Program-made: the position numbers and the translations under genes
The notes under the pieces: generated by a model
Database searches by the model: none
What the model was told of the DNA's origin: nothing
The model's input: only the letters and a program-made list of their open reading frames with translations
Source of the DNA: Guptibacillus hwajinpoensis
GTDB lineage: Bacteria > Bacillota > Bacilli > Bacillales > Guptibacillaceae
Assembly: GCF_005144865.1 (NCBI RefSeq)
Contig: NZ_SWFM01000004.1
Location: 62,001 to 126,000, forward strand
DNA length: 64,000 nucleotides
Direction of reading: 5' to 3'
In this document: positions 36,904 to 45,916 of the stretch, piece by piece
How positions within the stretch are numbered: the first letter of the stretch is position 1
Layout of the letters: the number at the start of each line of letters is the position of its first letter

Positions 36904-36931
36904 TTAGTTAGTTAAAGTCCCTTACTAACGA
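36904..36931. promoter_or_regulatory. Candidate ROK operator 1 (regulator/importer operon side)
   Basis: TTAGTTAGTTAAAGTCCCTTACTAACGA: inverted GTTAGT...ACTAAC-like arms. It is related to the B. subtilis xyl operator pattern TTAGTTnGTT...AACnAACTAA and nearly identical to the element at 37150-37177. Confidence 0.65.
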
Positions 36932-37149
36932 TTACTTTTATTTATAAAGGGTGAAATCATTAATGTAAAATACTGTTTATTGTCTCTCTCCTGAACTGAG
37001 AACTGATATACTCAGGAATGCTTTTATTTTCTATAGTTTGGAACGAAATTAGAAAATTTTATTTATTTTGTAAAATTGTTACTTTCGAACTATCCTAAAG
37101 GTACGAAAGTAGGTTCCATTTATTGGATGATTCTGGTTACAATGGTTTT

Positions 37150-37177
37150 AAGTTAGTTATAAACCTTTACTAACTAA
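37150..37177. promoter_or_regulatory. Candidate ROK operator 2 (PIG-L side)
   Basis: AAGTTAGTTATAAACCTTTACTAACTAA: arms AGTTAGT and ACTAACT in perfect inversion, 30 bases before the start codon of the PIG-L gene. It matches operator 1 at most positions, GTTAGTTAnA-n-CCnTTACTAAC. Confidence 0.68.
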
Positions 37178-37206
37178 TTCGAATTAGGAGATTAAGGAGG
37201 ATTTAG

Positions 37207-39741
37207 TTGAAGAACCTGGGGAAGATGTTATTGTCGTTGGTTTTGATCCTTTCTGCCTTTGGTACAAGCTCCACCCTTAGTTTTGCAGAAGAGTCATCTA
37301 CACAAGATTCAAACTTAGCACTATGGGAATCTGTTGTTCCACTTACAACAACCGCAAGCTTTATGAACACGGGTGCTCATCCTGATGATGAGCGTAGTCA
37401 TTTCCTTGCTTATTTATCTCGAGGACAAGGAGTGAATACGTCCTTTCTTCTTGCTACTCGTGGACAGGGTGGTCAAAATGAAATCGGTAGTGAACTCGGC
37501 GATGGATTAGGGATCATTCGGACAAACGAATTACAAGCTTCATCAAAAGTACTTGGAATTGACACCTTTTTCTTAAATGAAAACTTTGAAGACAGTATTA
37601 AAGACTTTGGTTTCTCCAAAACACCTGAAGAAACACTGAACAAGTGGGGCGAAACGGAAACCTACGAACGACTTGTTCATTACATTCGTACATTCAAACC
37701 AGACATCATGATGCCCTCTTTCCGAAACGTTGACACCCAGCATGGTCACCACCGCGCCATGACCCTACTTACCCAAAAAGCATTTGAAGATGCAGCCGAC
37801 TCTTCTGTTTTTCCTAAACAGCTTAAAGATGGCTTAACCACATGGCAAGTAAAGAAACTTTACCTCCCTGCTGAAACAGAAGAACAAACCACAACTTCCA
37901 TCCAAATCGGAATCTATGACGAACACTATGACATGACTTACCCGCAACTTGGTGACAAAGCCCGCTACTTACATGAATCTCAAGGAATGGGAAGAGATGT
38001 TGGAGATGGTCCAGAAACTGTCAATCTAGAGCTAGTTAAATCAACGGTTGGCGATATTCCAGAACATGAAGAGAGCATCTATGAAAACATTCCCTACGAT
38101 TTCGCGGATTACGCTAACACCCTTTCAAAAGGCGGCAATAAGTACAAACAGAAACTGATCCATCTTCAACAGGATCTTGAAAAGGTGAAAAGCGCTTATC
38201 CTAATCACAAAGACGTACTGACTCAAGCTGAAAAAGCGTACAAACAGCTTCACAAACTCCAAAAGCAAATGAATGAGGACAAAAAGCTTTCGAATGATTT
38301 ACGAAATACCTTAAACCATAAGCTTCAGGTAAAAGATGAACAGCTATCTAACACCATATTTACAGCTGCACAATTGGAAGTAGCCGTTGATGTAGAGGAT
38401 CCGCAATTGACTCCTGATGACACTACAAATGTTAGCGTATCGATTACGAATAATGGAACTACTAAAATCAAGGATCTATCAGCTACGCTTTCCATACCTA
38501 AAGAATGGACCGTTAAAGGACAGCACTTCACGGTAACGTTAGCACCTGGAGATCAGCAAACATTCGATTTCAACGTAACTGCTGCTTCACGAAACTATTA
38601 TGACGCCTACACGCCAAACGCCATTGAAGCTGATATCAGTTTTAAAACAAAAGGTGGAACGTTAACAAAAACGTTTACACCAGAAGAACGAGTGGCATTG
38701 CTTCCAGAGGTATCAGTGAAACCCGCCCCTAAAAACTTAGTCATAAACACAAAAGAAGTTGAAGACCATGTTGCGATGGATGTAAACATAGAGAAGTTTG
38801 TGGAAGGTGCTATGGATACAGACGTAACACTTCAACTCCCAGAAGGATGGACATCTGAACCAGAATTGCAGCAAGTCTCATTTGCGTGGGATGAAAAGAT
38901 GAAGACCGTTTCGTTTACACTGTCTCCTCCACAGAATGTAGAAGAAGGAGAATTTCAGATCGTTCCACAAGCTCAAATACAAAACGAGACAATCAGCAAA
39001 AACATTCAACTCATTCAATATGGCCATATTGGAACAAACTATTATGTTTCTGATGCTGCTGTTAATGGCGTTGCTTTTCCACTTGAATATCCTGAGGGTC
39101 TTAAAATCGGTTATGTCGATAGCGGCTTTGATAAAGTTGCAGATCAATTGTCAAACGTTGGTATGGACATTACCCAATTAACCGAGCAGGACTTAGCTCA
39201 AGGAGATCTTTCCAAATACGATACGATCGTAACAGGAATCAGAGCTTATCTCTCAAGAGATGATCTGCTACAGCATAACGAGCGCTTATTGGAATACGTC
39301 AACAATGGCGGTCACCTTGTTGTACAATACAACAAACCGTGGGATAACTGGGATCCTATCACAACCGCACCATATGAACTTGAAATCGGACAGCCTTCCA
39401 TCAAGTGGCGCGTTACCGATGAAGATGCTCCTATTAATGTGTTAAAACCGGAGGCGACCATCTTCAATTATCCTAACAAGATTAAGCAATCTGACTGGGA
39501 TGGTTGGGTACAAGAAAGAGGACTTTACTTCCCGATGAACTGGTCAGATGAATTTGAAACATACGTAAGTGTGGCTGATTCTGGTGAAGATGCATTCGAA
39601 GGCGGGATTTTGAAAGCGAACTATGGAGAAGGGACTTACATTTATACGAACTTAGTCTGGTACCGTCAGATTCAGAATCAGGTGCCTGGAGGGTATCGAA
39701 TCTTTACTAATTTGGTTAGTTATCCTTATTACGAAGAGTGA
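37207..39741 (+). CDS. Secreted multidomain PIG-L family deacetylase
   Basis: A protein of 844 residues with a signal peptide (about 1-28, ending near SFAEE). The PIG-L/LmbE domain (about 45-260) has the metal motif HPDDE near residue 60, the ATRGQGGQNEIG loop and the distal HGHH motif. A helical linker, two NEW3/Ig-like beta domains (about 390-620) and a C-terminal flavodoxin/ThuA-like domain (YVDSGFDKVADQL; GGHLVVQYNKPW) follow. PIG-L enzymes are zinc deacetylases of N-acetyl sugars or related amides. TTG start with AAGGAGG. It is divergent from the ROK operon and shares its operator, so the enzyme probably releases the imported compound outside the cell. Confidence 0.87.
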   Translation: MKNLGKMLLSLVLILSAFGTSSTLSFAEESSTQDSNLALWESVVPLTTTASFMNTGAHPDDERSHFLAYLSRGQGVNTSFLLATRGQGGQNEIGSELGDGLGIIRTNELQASSKVLGIDTFFLNENFEDSIKDFGFSKTPEETLNKWGETETYERLVHYIRTFKPDIMMPSFRNVDTQHGHHRAMTLLTQKAFEDAADSSVFPKQLKDGLTTWQVKKLYLPAETEEQTTTSIQIGIYDEHYDMTYPQLGDKARYLHESQGMGRDVGDGPETVNLELVKSTVGDIPEHEESIYENIPYDFADYANTLSKGGNKYKQKLIHLQQDLEKVKSAYPNHKDVLTQAEKAYKQLHKLQKQMNEDKKLSNDLRNTLNHKLQVKDEQLSNTIFTAAQLEVAVDVEDPQLTPDDTTNVSVSITNNGTTKIKDLSATLSIPKEWTVKGQHFTVTLAPGDQQTFDFNVTAASRNYYDAYTPNAIEADISFKTKGGTLTKTFTPEERVALLPEVSVKPAPKNLVINTKEVEDHVAMDVNIEKFVEGAMDTDVTLQLPEGWTSEPELQQVSFAWDEKMKTVSFTLSPPQNVEEGEFQIVPQAQIQNETISKNIQLIQYGHIGTNYYVSDAAVNGVAFPLEYPEGLKIGYVDSGFDKVADQLSNVGMDITQLTEQDLAQGDLSKYDTIVTGIRAYLSRDDLLQHNERLLEYVNNGGHLVVQYNKPWDNWDPITTAPYELEIGQPSIKWRVTDEDAPINVLKPEATIFNYPNKIKQSDWDGWVQERGLYFPMNWSDEFETYVSVADSGEDAFEGGILKANYGEGTYIYTNLVWYRQIQNQVPGGYRIFTNLVSYPYYEE

Positions 39742-39753
39742 GAGAAATGAGGG

Positions 39754-39785
39754 AACCGCTTGGATATATTTCAAGCGGTTTTCTT
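39754..39785 (+). terminator. Terminator after the PIG-L gene
   Basis: AACCGCTTG pairs with CAAGCGGTT, followed by TTCTTT, 12 bases after the stop. Confidence 0.85.
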
Positions 39786-39911
39786 TGTGTTAGTGTCATC
39801 ATAGGCCATTATTGTTTTCATTTACTCAGCGCTTAACCCTCGCATCCTCCAAATCCTTTCTTTCTATCCTAATATTGAATTAAGAGATTCGTCCCTGTTG
39901 ATTTCCCCAGA

Positions 39912-40727
39912 CTATTGTTCTACGGCAAATTCTACTCGAGGGCGAGTTGCTCTAAACCAATGTAAACAAAGAATAAAAATTAGAACAATGTCAATCGCAT
40001 CTCCCCCATAATACATCAGCATTGCACCGCTTTCTGCTTGCTCTGCAGGTACACCAATAGGTGGATGAGCATAGAGATACTTTGATAAGATACCATGGAA
40101 AGCTAAGGCAAGCACTAATACAATCGAACGATACCAAAAAGAAAGTCTATGAGGTCTTGGATCAATATAGATGATTGATACGGTAAAAAGATAACCCGCT
40201 ATAAATACATGAATATGTACGATTAGATACACCAGTATACTATCATGCATAAGAGAGTATAGATTGGTAGTATACAATAACCAAAGCCCTCCTATATTGA
40301 GGAAGGATGCAACAATTGGATTTGTAACCATTCGTGATGGCCAACTCTTTAGGAGCCTTGAGAGTCGTCTTGCTAGTGGAATACTTAACGTTCGAAGTAT
40401 TAATTTGATCGGAGCAGCTAGTGCCATAAGCAATGGGGATAACATCCCTAGAAATAAATGCCCAACCATGTGCGCGGTAAAGTTCACATGAGCAGAGGTA
40501 GCCAATGGATCCGACACTGCAAGAATTGCGAACAGAACTCCTAAAATCCAAAATGCTGTACGGTACATCGGCCACGGTTTGTAATACCTATTTGAACGGA
40601 TAACAGCGAAAATATACAGCACCAAAACGATCCCAAAGGGCAAGGCTAAAAGTAGCTGAGGTATCATTCCAACTCCAACTGAACTATGAGCTCCATCTAT
40701 ATGAATAATGTGATTAGTGGCGCTCAT
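39912..40727 (-). CDS. ctaG: Cytochrome c oxidase assembly factor CtaG (caa3 type)
   Basis: About 271 residues with seven predicted membrane segments. The CtaG_Bsu/caa3_CtaG family hallmark is present: FTAHMVGHLFLGMLSPLLMALAAP, with conserved His residues, and a late HGILSKYLY segment. CtaG is needed for assembly of active caa3 oxidase, probably in CuA/CuB delivery. Here it is not beside cta oxidase genes but at the end of a group with DUF2243 and multicopper oxidase genes. The ATG at 40727 (MSATNHIIHIDG) is preferred; it overlaps the end of the DUF2243 gene, so the two are coupled. Confidence 0.87.
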   Translation of the reverse strand: MSATNHIIHIDGAHSSVGVGMIPQLLLALPFGIVLVLYIFAVIRSNRYYKPWPMYRTAFWILGVLFAILAVSDPLATSAHVNFTAHMVGHLFLGMLSPLLMALAAPIKLILRTLSIPLARRLSRLLKSWPSRMVTNPIVASFLNIGGLWLLYTTNLYSLMHDSILVYLIVHIHVFIAGYLFTVSIIYIDPRPHRLSFWYRSIVLVLALAFHGILSKYLYAHPPIGVPAEQAESGAMLMYYGGDAIDIVLIFILCLHWFRATRPRVEFAVEQ

Positions 40728-41202
40728 CCGCCCCATCCTTTGCTCCAGACTTAAATCTCATAATGATGAATCCTGTTAGAATCATTAGAACAGCTGATAG
40801 ATTCCAAATAAGATCATAGATTACAATATTATCTACATAACGAATCTGATGAATTTTCATCAGTTTGTGGTGAATCGTCCCGTCATATAACTGAAACCCT
40901 CCTGCTCCTAAGAGTACGGCTCCCAACCACCTCTTAAGCCAGAAAGCATTTCTCCTTCTAAGGTCAGCTAAAATAAACAGTCCTCCGATTGTCGCAAACC
41001 AACTAAAGGCATGGAAAAGCCCGTCAGAAATAAGTCCCATACTAGTAGTAGACATATCATAAAAATGATGCCAACGTAGCAACTGATGAAAAATCACCTC
41101 ATCTAGAAATGCAGCAAGGCCCATTCCAAACAAAATGCCTGACCAGAGATTACGCTTCTTACGAAATGAATGATTCTTTCCTATCTCAGATTTAGTCGTC
41201 AT
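40714..41202 (-). CDS. DUF2243 family membrane protein
   Basis: About 162 residues with four membrane segments and conserved histidines (DEVIFHQLLRWHHFYD near residue 30; GLFHAFSW; YDGTIHHKLMKIHQIRY), the layout of DUF2243. The clustered His could bind copper or heme; this is inference. The function of the family is unknown, but it is repeatedly found beside CtaG. The start ATG 41202 has GGAG six bases upstream; the frame extends to 41238 without a better site. It overlaps ctaG by 14 bases. Confidence 0.8.
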   Translation of the reverse strand: MTTKSEIGKNHSFRKKRNLWSGILFGMGLAAFLDEVIFHQLLRWHHFYDMSTTSMGLISDGLFHAFSWFATIGGLFILADLRRRNAFWLKRWLGAVLLGAGGFQLYDGTIHHKLMKIHQIRYVDNIVIYDLIWNLSAVLMILTGFIIMRFKSGAKDGADERH

Positions 41203-41324
41203 CTTCTTCTCCTTCACAATAACATTCTTATGACTCACTAATTGTTACCACATACTAGAACTTCATAAACAACATGATTTCTCTTTCGGAATCATCGGGA
41301 CGGCCCCCGTGATTTTAACAATTA

Positions 41325-41356
41325 AAAGATGACCCCGGTATGGTACCGAAGTCATC
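41325..41356 (-). terminator. Terminator after the multicopper oxidase gene
   Basis: On the minus strand GATGACTTCGGTA pairs with TACCGGGGTCATC, followed by TTTTAATT, 11 bases past the stop codon. Confidence 0.8.
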
Positions 41357-41367
41357 CATAAATAATT

Positions 41368-42897
41368 TTAATTAGGCTGGTTATTGTGCTCTTCACCAAG
41401 CTCGAAAGGTGAATAGACACCATTGTAATCTACGATTGTTACCATTCCGCGAGCAGCATGGTTGTTATCATGACAGTGAAACAACCATTCTCCTTTATTG
41501 TCAGCTTTGAAGTAGATTGTGTATTCTTCTCCTGGCTTAACGTGGATTATATCTTTCACACGCGGTGCATCGTATTTGTTGCCATTTTTTGAGGCTACCT
41601 GGAATCGATGGCCGTGTAAATGCATCGGATGATTCATGTTTCCTGTATTCGTAATTTTCACCTTAACGATATCTCCCTCTTTCACGTTGATAGGGGGGGT
41701 ATCCGGAAATACCTGATCATTAATTTGAAAAGCTACACCTTCCCCCATGTCCATTCCCATGTTCAAGTCCATATTATACGTGACGTCAGGTTCAGGTACT
41801 TCTTCAAAAATCACTTCTTCACTTCCAAATGAAGTGCCAGTTGCAACATCAGTGCCAGAGGATGAAATTGATTGATTGTTTGGCACAGAAGCTTCATCTT
41901 CACTGGAGAGAACAGGAATTACCATATCATCTGCATTTTCTCCGCCGTTCTCTCTAATTACTGCAGGTTCACTACTCTGTCTTGTGTATTCTACATCAAT
42001 CCGTTCTCCAGGCGCGATCTCTAGTACGTTCGAAGTACCACCTGAATTCTTAACCTTTTCACCATCGATTTCGATTACTTTCATTGCTTTCTCAGGGAAA
42101 ACCAATTGATGTTGCTGGTAACCTGCGTTAACGAAGCGCAATCTTGCCGTTTCTCCTTCTTTCATAACAAGTGGTTCAACGGCCTGCCCCGCTTTTCCGT
42201 TCACTGTGAACGTATCATACATCTGTTCGGTATCAGCCTCGCCGTTCCCTGTCATAGCACCCTTCATCATGCCACCCATATTCGTTATATCTTTTTTCTC
42301 CTGGTTGACGGCCCATTCATCAAGGATGAAAAATTCCTCTTTTTCATATTTTTTCTGTTTCTCTTCAATAACTAGTGAACCATAGAGGCCTTTATCCACC
42401 TGTTTTGAACTATGCTGGTGAGAATGATACCAGTAAGTTCCCGCATCATTGGCAATAAATTCATATGTGAATGACTCCCCTGGTTGTACAGCATCCTGTG
42501 TGAGCCCAGGAACACCATCCATTTTATTTGGAAGTAACATCCCATGCCAGTGAATCGTGACTGGCACATTTAGTTCATTTTTTAAATTAACACGAATGTA
42601 ATCCCCTTCAGTAACACGTAAAGGTTCCCCAGGTACAGTCCCGTTGTATGTCCACGCATTGACTTTCTTACTTTCACTGATGTCCCACTCAGTCTCCTCT
42701 GCAGTTAAGTTGAATGTCTTTACAGTTCGATTCTCTGGTTCTTGTGCATTCACTTCTAGAACACTAACCTCACCCTGCGTAACACCTTCTGGTAAAGATT
42801 TATCCCCACTACTATAAAGAGGAGAATTCAGAAAAGCCACTCCTCCAATAATTAATAGCATGACGATTATGATTGATCCTATTACTTTTCGTTTCAT
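41368..42897 (-). CDS. Multicopper oxidase (laccase/copper oxidase type)
   Basis: A protein of 509 residues with an N-terminal membrane anchor or signal (about 5-25). The type 2/3 copper motifs are HWHGMLLPN and YWYHSHQHSS; the C-terminal motifs are HPMHLHGHRFQ and FHCHDNNHAARGM, which supply the type 1/2/3 sites. Met-rich stretches (MGGMMKGAM; MDLNMGMDMG) resemble those of cuprous oxidases such as CueO/CopA. It probably oxidises Cu(I) or phenols outside the cell. The gene lies with CtaG and DUF2243 genes on the same strand, separated by a terminator. ATG with AAGAGGTGA. Confidence 0.9.
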   Translation of the reverse strand: MKRKVIGSIIIVMLLIIGGVAFLNSPLYSSGDKSLPEGVTQGEVSVLEVNAQEPENRTVKTFNLTAEETEWDISESKKVNAWTYNGTVPGEPLRVTEGDYIRVNLKNELNVPVTIHWHGMLLPNKMDGVPGLTQDAVQPGESFTYEFIANDAGTYWYHSHQHSSKQVDKGLYGSLVIEEKQKKYEKEEFFILDEWAVNQEKKDITNMGGMMKGAMTGNGEADTEQMYDTFTVNGKAGQAVEPLVMKEGETARLRFVNAGYQQHQLVFPEKAMKVIEIDGEKVKNSGGTSNVLEIAPGERIDVEYTRQSSEPAVIRENGGENADDMVIPVLSSEDEASVPNNQSISSSGTDVATGTSFGSEEVIFEEVPEPDVTYNMDLNMGMDMGEGVAFQINDQVFPDTPPINVKEGDIVKVKITNTGNMNHPMHLHGHRFQVASKNGNKYDAPRVKDIIHVKPGEEYTIYFKADNKGEWLFHCHDNNHAARGMVTIVDYNGVYSPFELGEEHNNQPN

Positions 42898-42971
42898 TCC
42901 GTTTCACCTCTTAGGAATTTATCTTCTGTAGTCATTTCCCCGTAAATATGCAGAAAATGTCGAGACCGTAA

Positions 42972-43006
42972 TATGGAGTTCATCCTTTACCAGGTATGAA
43001 CTCCAT
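42972..43006. repeat. Inverted repeat between SHOCT and multicopper oxidase genes
   Basis: ATGGAGTTCAT pairs with ATGAACTCCAT around 12 bases. No T tract on the minus strand; either a weak terminator or an operator in front of the oxidase gene. Confidence 0.55.
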
Positions 43007-43025
43007 TTAAACCTAACAACGTAGA

Positions 43026-43256
43026 TTACTCATTCAATTTTCTTTTTAATCGGTCATATTCTTCTTCTGTAATTTCACCTTTTGCAAGACGTTCTTTCAA
43101 CGTTTCGTGGGAATTAGTTGAAGTAGACTTACTACGTGATCCAGGTTTCCTCATCCAAAATACGACAACAACAATTGCAATAATAATTAGAATGAAGAGG
43201 AAGCCGAAACCAAAGAAGCCACCTCCCATTCCTCCCATTCCGCCACCGTTCATCAT
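43026..43256 (-). CDS. SHOCT domain small membrane protein
   Basis: A protein of 76 residues: a Gly/Met-rich N terminus (MMNGGGMGGMGGG), one membrane segment (about 15-35), a basic linker and a C-terminal SHOCT motif (LKERLAKGEITEEEYDRLKRKL). SHOCT modules are short oligomerisation or membrane-associated helices found in many small envelope proteins. It sits upstream of the multicopper oxidase and downstream of the APC permease on the same strand; similar Met/Gly-rich SHOCT proteins often accompany copper genes. The role is unknown. Confidence 0.85.
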   Translation of the reverse strand: MMNGGGMGGMGGGFFGFGFLFILIIIAIVVVVFWMRKPGSRSKSTSTNSHETLKERLAKGEITEEEYDRLKRKLNE

Positions 43257-43289
43257 CTTAATCCGCTCCTTTACTGCCTTATAGTAAGA

Positions 43290-44588
43290 TTACTCTTCAC
43301 GTCTGTACTTCAAGAAAAAATGTTCACCAATAAAAATGAATATGATAAATAGTATAGAAACTACGACAATCAACCAATCAGTAGTAGCTTTCACCCATAG
43401 AAATGCGAGCAGAACAACTGCATCAAGAGTCATGGCAGTCAGCACAATCCCTGATTTGGCATTTACTTTTTCACGTAAGTGCTTAAAGACCCCCCAGTGA
43501 ACGATCATATCCATTACGAGATAAAGAATAGCCCCTACAGATGCAATTCTACTCAAGTCAAATACAACGCCTAACACCATTGCAAGCACGACTGTATAGA
43601 CGAGAGTGTGCTTTTGAATACGACCCGGCATACCGAAATGCTTATGTGGAATAAGCTTCATATCTGTTAGCATCGCAAGCATTCGAGAAACCGCAAAAAC
43701 GCTTGCGATAATACCAGAAATCGTTGCAATAATAGCGATTGCCACTGTGAACCAGACACCATATTCCCCAAAAGCTGGTCTCGCTGCTTCAGCTAATGAG
43801 TAATCTTTTGCCTTAATAATTTCACTTAACGGGAGGTTACTCGATACTGCCCATGCAATAATCAGATAAACCACTAAGCTTATAAGGATCGAAGCGATAA
43901 TCGCTCGTCCCACGTTCTTCTTTGGCTTCACGATTTCTGATCCACTATTAGTTATAGTCGTAAAACCTTTAAACGATAGGATTGTTAATGCGACTGCAGC
44001 AATCATGCTAGCTATAGTAGATTCTGGCGTTCCGCTCCCACCCTCAGCAGGAGCAATAGAAAACCCAGCAACCCATAGTCCTCCCATTGCAAAAATAACT
44101 AATCCAAGTATTTTTAGTAGAGAAACGATTGATGTAAATGTTTGAATAAAGCTATTACCTGAAATGTTCACTAAGAAAGCGAATAACAATAATCCAACGC
44201 CGAGCAAAGAAACCAGATAACCTGATTGGTCTACGTTAAATATTTGTAGCGTATACGTACCAAATGTTCTTGCAACAAGGCTCTGATTGATAACCATGGA
44301 AACGGCCATCAACATAGCTGCCGAAGCAGTTAACGTCCCTTTTCCATAGGCTTTAACAAGAAACATTCCGATTCCACCTGCGGAGGGAAACTCGTTACTC
44401 ATCTTCACATACGAATAAGCACTAAAACCTGTGACAATTCCTCCCGCAATAAAGATCAATGGAAACCACATACCAGCGAGCTCTGCAACCTGCCCAAGTA
44501 ACGCAAAAATCCCTGCGCTAATCATTACTCCAGTCCCTAAACCAATTGCTCCAAGTAAAGAAAGACTATTTTCTTTGTAATCACCCAT
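43290..44588 (-). CDS. APC superfamily amino acid permease
   Basis: About 432 residues with 12 predicted membrane segments, starting with the APC motif LLGAIGLGTGVMISAGIFAL (helix 1) and SNEFPSAGGIGMFLVKAYG. It belongs to the amino acid-polyamine-organocation superfamily; the substrate is not evident. The ATG at 44588 has AGGAG eight bases upstream, so it is chosen over a GTG at 44597. It is upstream of the SHOCT and multicopper oxidase genes on the same strand, 33 bases from the SHOCT gene, and could share their transcript. Confidence 0.85.
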   Translation of the reverse strand: MGDYKENSLSLLGAIGLGTGVMISAGIFALLGQVAELAGMWFPLIFIAGGIVTGFSAYSYVKMSNEFPSAGGIGMFLVKAYGKGTLTASAAMLMAVSMVINQSLVARTFGTYTLQIFNVDQSGYLVSLLGVGLLLFAFLVNISGNSFIQTFTSIVSLLKILGLVIFAMGGLWVAGFSIAPAEGGSGTPESTIASMIAAVALTILSFKGFTTITNSGSEIVKPKKNVGRAIIASILISLVVYLIIAWAVSSNLPLSEIIKAKDYSLAEAARPAFGEYGVWFTVAIAIIATISGIIASVFAVSRMLAMLTDMKLIPHKHFGMPGRIQKHTLVYTVVLAMVLGVVFDLSRIASVGAILYLVMDMIVHWGVFKHLREKVNAKSGIVLTAMTLDAVVLLAFLWVKATTDWLIVVVSILFIIFIFIGEHFFLKYRREE

Positions 44589-44599
44589 TATTTTCACTC

Positions 44600-44980
44600 C
44601 TACAACATGCTATTACCTTTATCCCCATACTTTATGCAGATTTCATGCATTTCTAAAAAAACGTTAATTTTTTGTTCAATCCCGAACCTGTTAACTTAAT
44701 TCCATTCACTTTTTCTACAAAAAAAACGCTACCTTTTATAAAAAAAGTGTAGCGGTTTACGTAATTGATTAGGAATTATCCTAAAAGCTCTTTCTAGATC
44801 GTTTTTCATTAACCGATAAAAGCGAAAAATGTAAAATGGGTAAAAGAAAAACCCTTGCCGGGCAGGGGAAGGAAAACTATAAAAATAAGCTATTCAGAGA
44901 CAACAAGATCAAAAGAGCTTGTCTATATTCAGTGTACTATTAAATCTTAAATAGATGGACAAGTACACCTCGTAACTGAA
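44600..44980. other. Gene-free stretch with small hairpins
   Basis: About 380 bases. A hairpin CGCTAC...GTAGCG lies at 44732-44757 and a CCCTTGCCGGGCAGGG hairpin near 44851. No coding frame. I see no known riboswitch. Confidence 0.4.
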
Positions 44981-45244
44981 ATGATGTCGAAAGGAGCCAT
45001 TGACTATGTTTACAATCATTCCGCAAAAGTATCAAAAGCCAAAAAAATCATAGCAGAGAATGACATTTTTATTGAGGTGATGGCACAAAGGGATTTGATA
45101 AAGGTTTACCGAGAAACTGTCGCTAATAGGATTGCAAATAGTATGCTTTCAACAAAAGAAGTGGAATTGTTACAACTTATTGCAGATAGATATGAATGCT
45201 ATTATACTAATAGAACAAAACAGGAGATTATAAAGGACCTCTAG
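44981..45244 (+). CDS. Hypothetical protein, 87 residues or shorter
   Basis: An open frame with plausible codon use and amphipathic helices (SKAKKIIAENDIFIEVMAQR; STKEVELLQLIADRYECYY). I recognise no family. The ATG pair at 44981-44986 lacks a ribosome binding site; an AAAGGAG lies inside the frame at 44990-44996 and would serve an ATG at 45007 in another frame that stops after 15 codons. The real start is therefore unclear, and the gene may be a remnant like its neighbours at 45.3-46.2 kb. Low confidence that it is expressed. Confidence 0.4.
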   Translation: MMSKGAIDYVYNHSAKVSKAKKIIAENDIFIEVMAQRDLIKVYRETVANRIANSMLSTKEVELLQLIADRYECYYTNRTKQEIIKDL

Positions 45245-45298
45245 ATGATGAAGTTGAAAGATGTGGAAATAAAGGCGTTTTAATAAAATAAACATAGT

Positions 45299-45760
45299 TT
45301 ATCTAGAGCGCATTATTTCCATCCACTTCTTAATTTCAAACTTTTCACTTTCATTTTTTAGTTCGTCCGGCACAGAAACAAAACTCATCAACTCTAAACT
45401 GTTTCCATCAGGATCTTTAAAATAGACAGAAGCATTCCCTTGATAGGGTCTCACAAAAGGTTGTACTGATGTCCTCTGGCCAAATGGTACAGGTTTTATG
45501 CCCTTACTATGTAGCCAATTGACCGAGTTCTCCATCTCTTCAAATGGAATTCTAAACGCCACATGCCTTAATGATGGATGGTATGCTGTTAAATATTCTT
45601 CACCTTCTCAAAGTCCTAGCCAACTCTTATGCTTTTTTATCCAAATAAAAGCTGTTCCATTTTCTTCCCAAGCAAGTTCTAACCCAATGTTTTGATAAAA
45701 TTGAATGGAACGTCCAAGCTCTTTCACTGGCAATTGTGCTTCGTAAATCCCTTCAATCAT
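45299..45760 (-). pseudogene. VOC family gene interrupted by a single in-frame TGA
   Basis: The frame from ATG 45760 (AAGGAAG site) encodes a VOC protein of 153 codons, but codon 51 is TGA (45608-45610): ...KSWLGL-stop-EGEEYL.... Both halves stay in the same frame and together give a normal VOC domain, with IYEAQLPVKELGRSIQFYQN in the first half and SVYFKDPDGNSLELMSF in the second. A C-to-T change of a CGA (Arg) codon would explain it. Probably a recent nonsense pseudogene; sequencing error or readthrough are alternatives. The frame also extends upstream to 45916 without a start signal. Confidence 0.75.
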
Positions 45761-45916
45761 ATTTTTACACTTCCTTTCATTAGATCTTCTATGTATTAAG
45801 TTTATATTAGAATTTAACAAAACGATTCGGCTATATGTATTAAACAAACTACTACTATAGAACTGGAATTCTATATGATACGGATAATACTTACCAATCT
45901 TTAAATCTCTCTTCAT

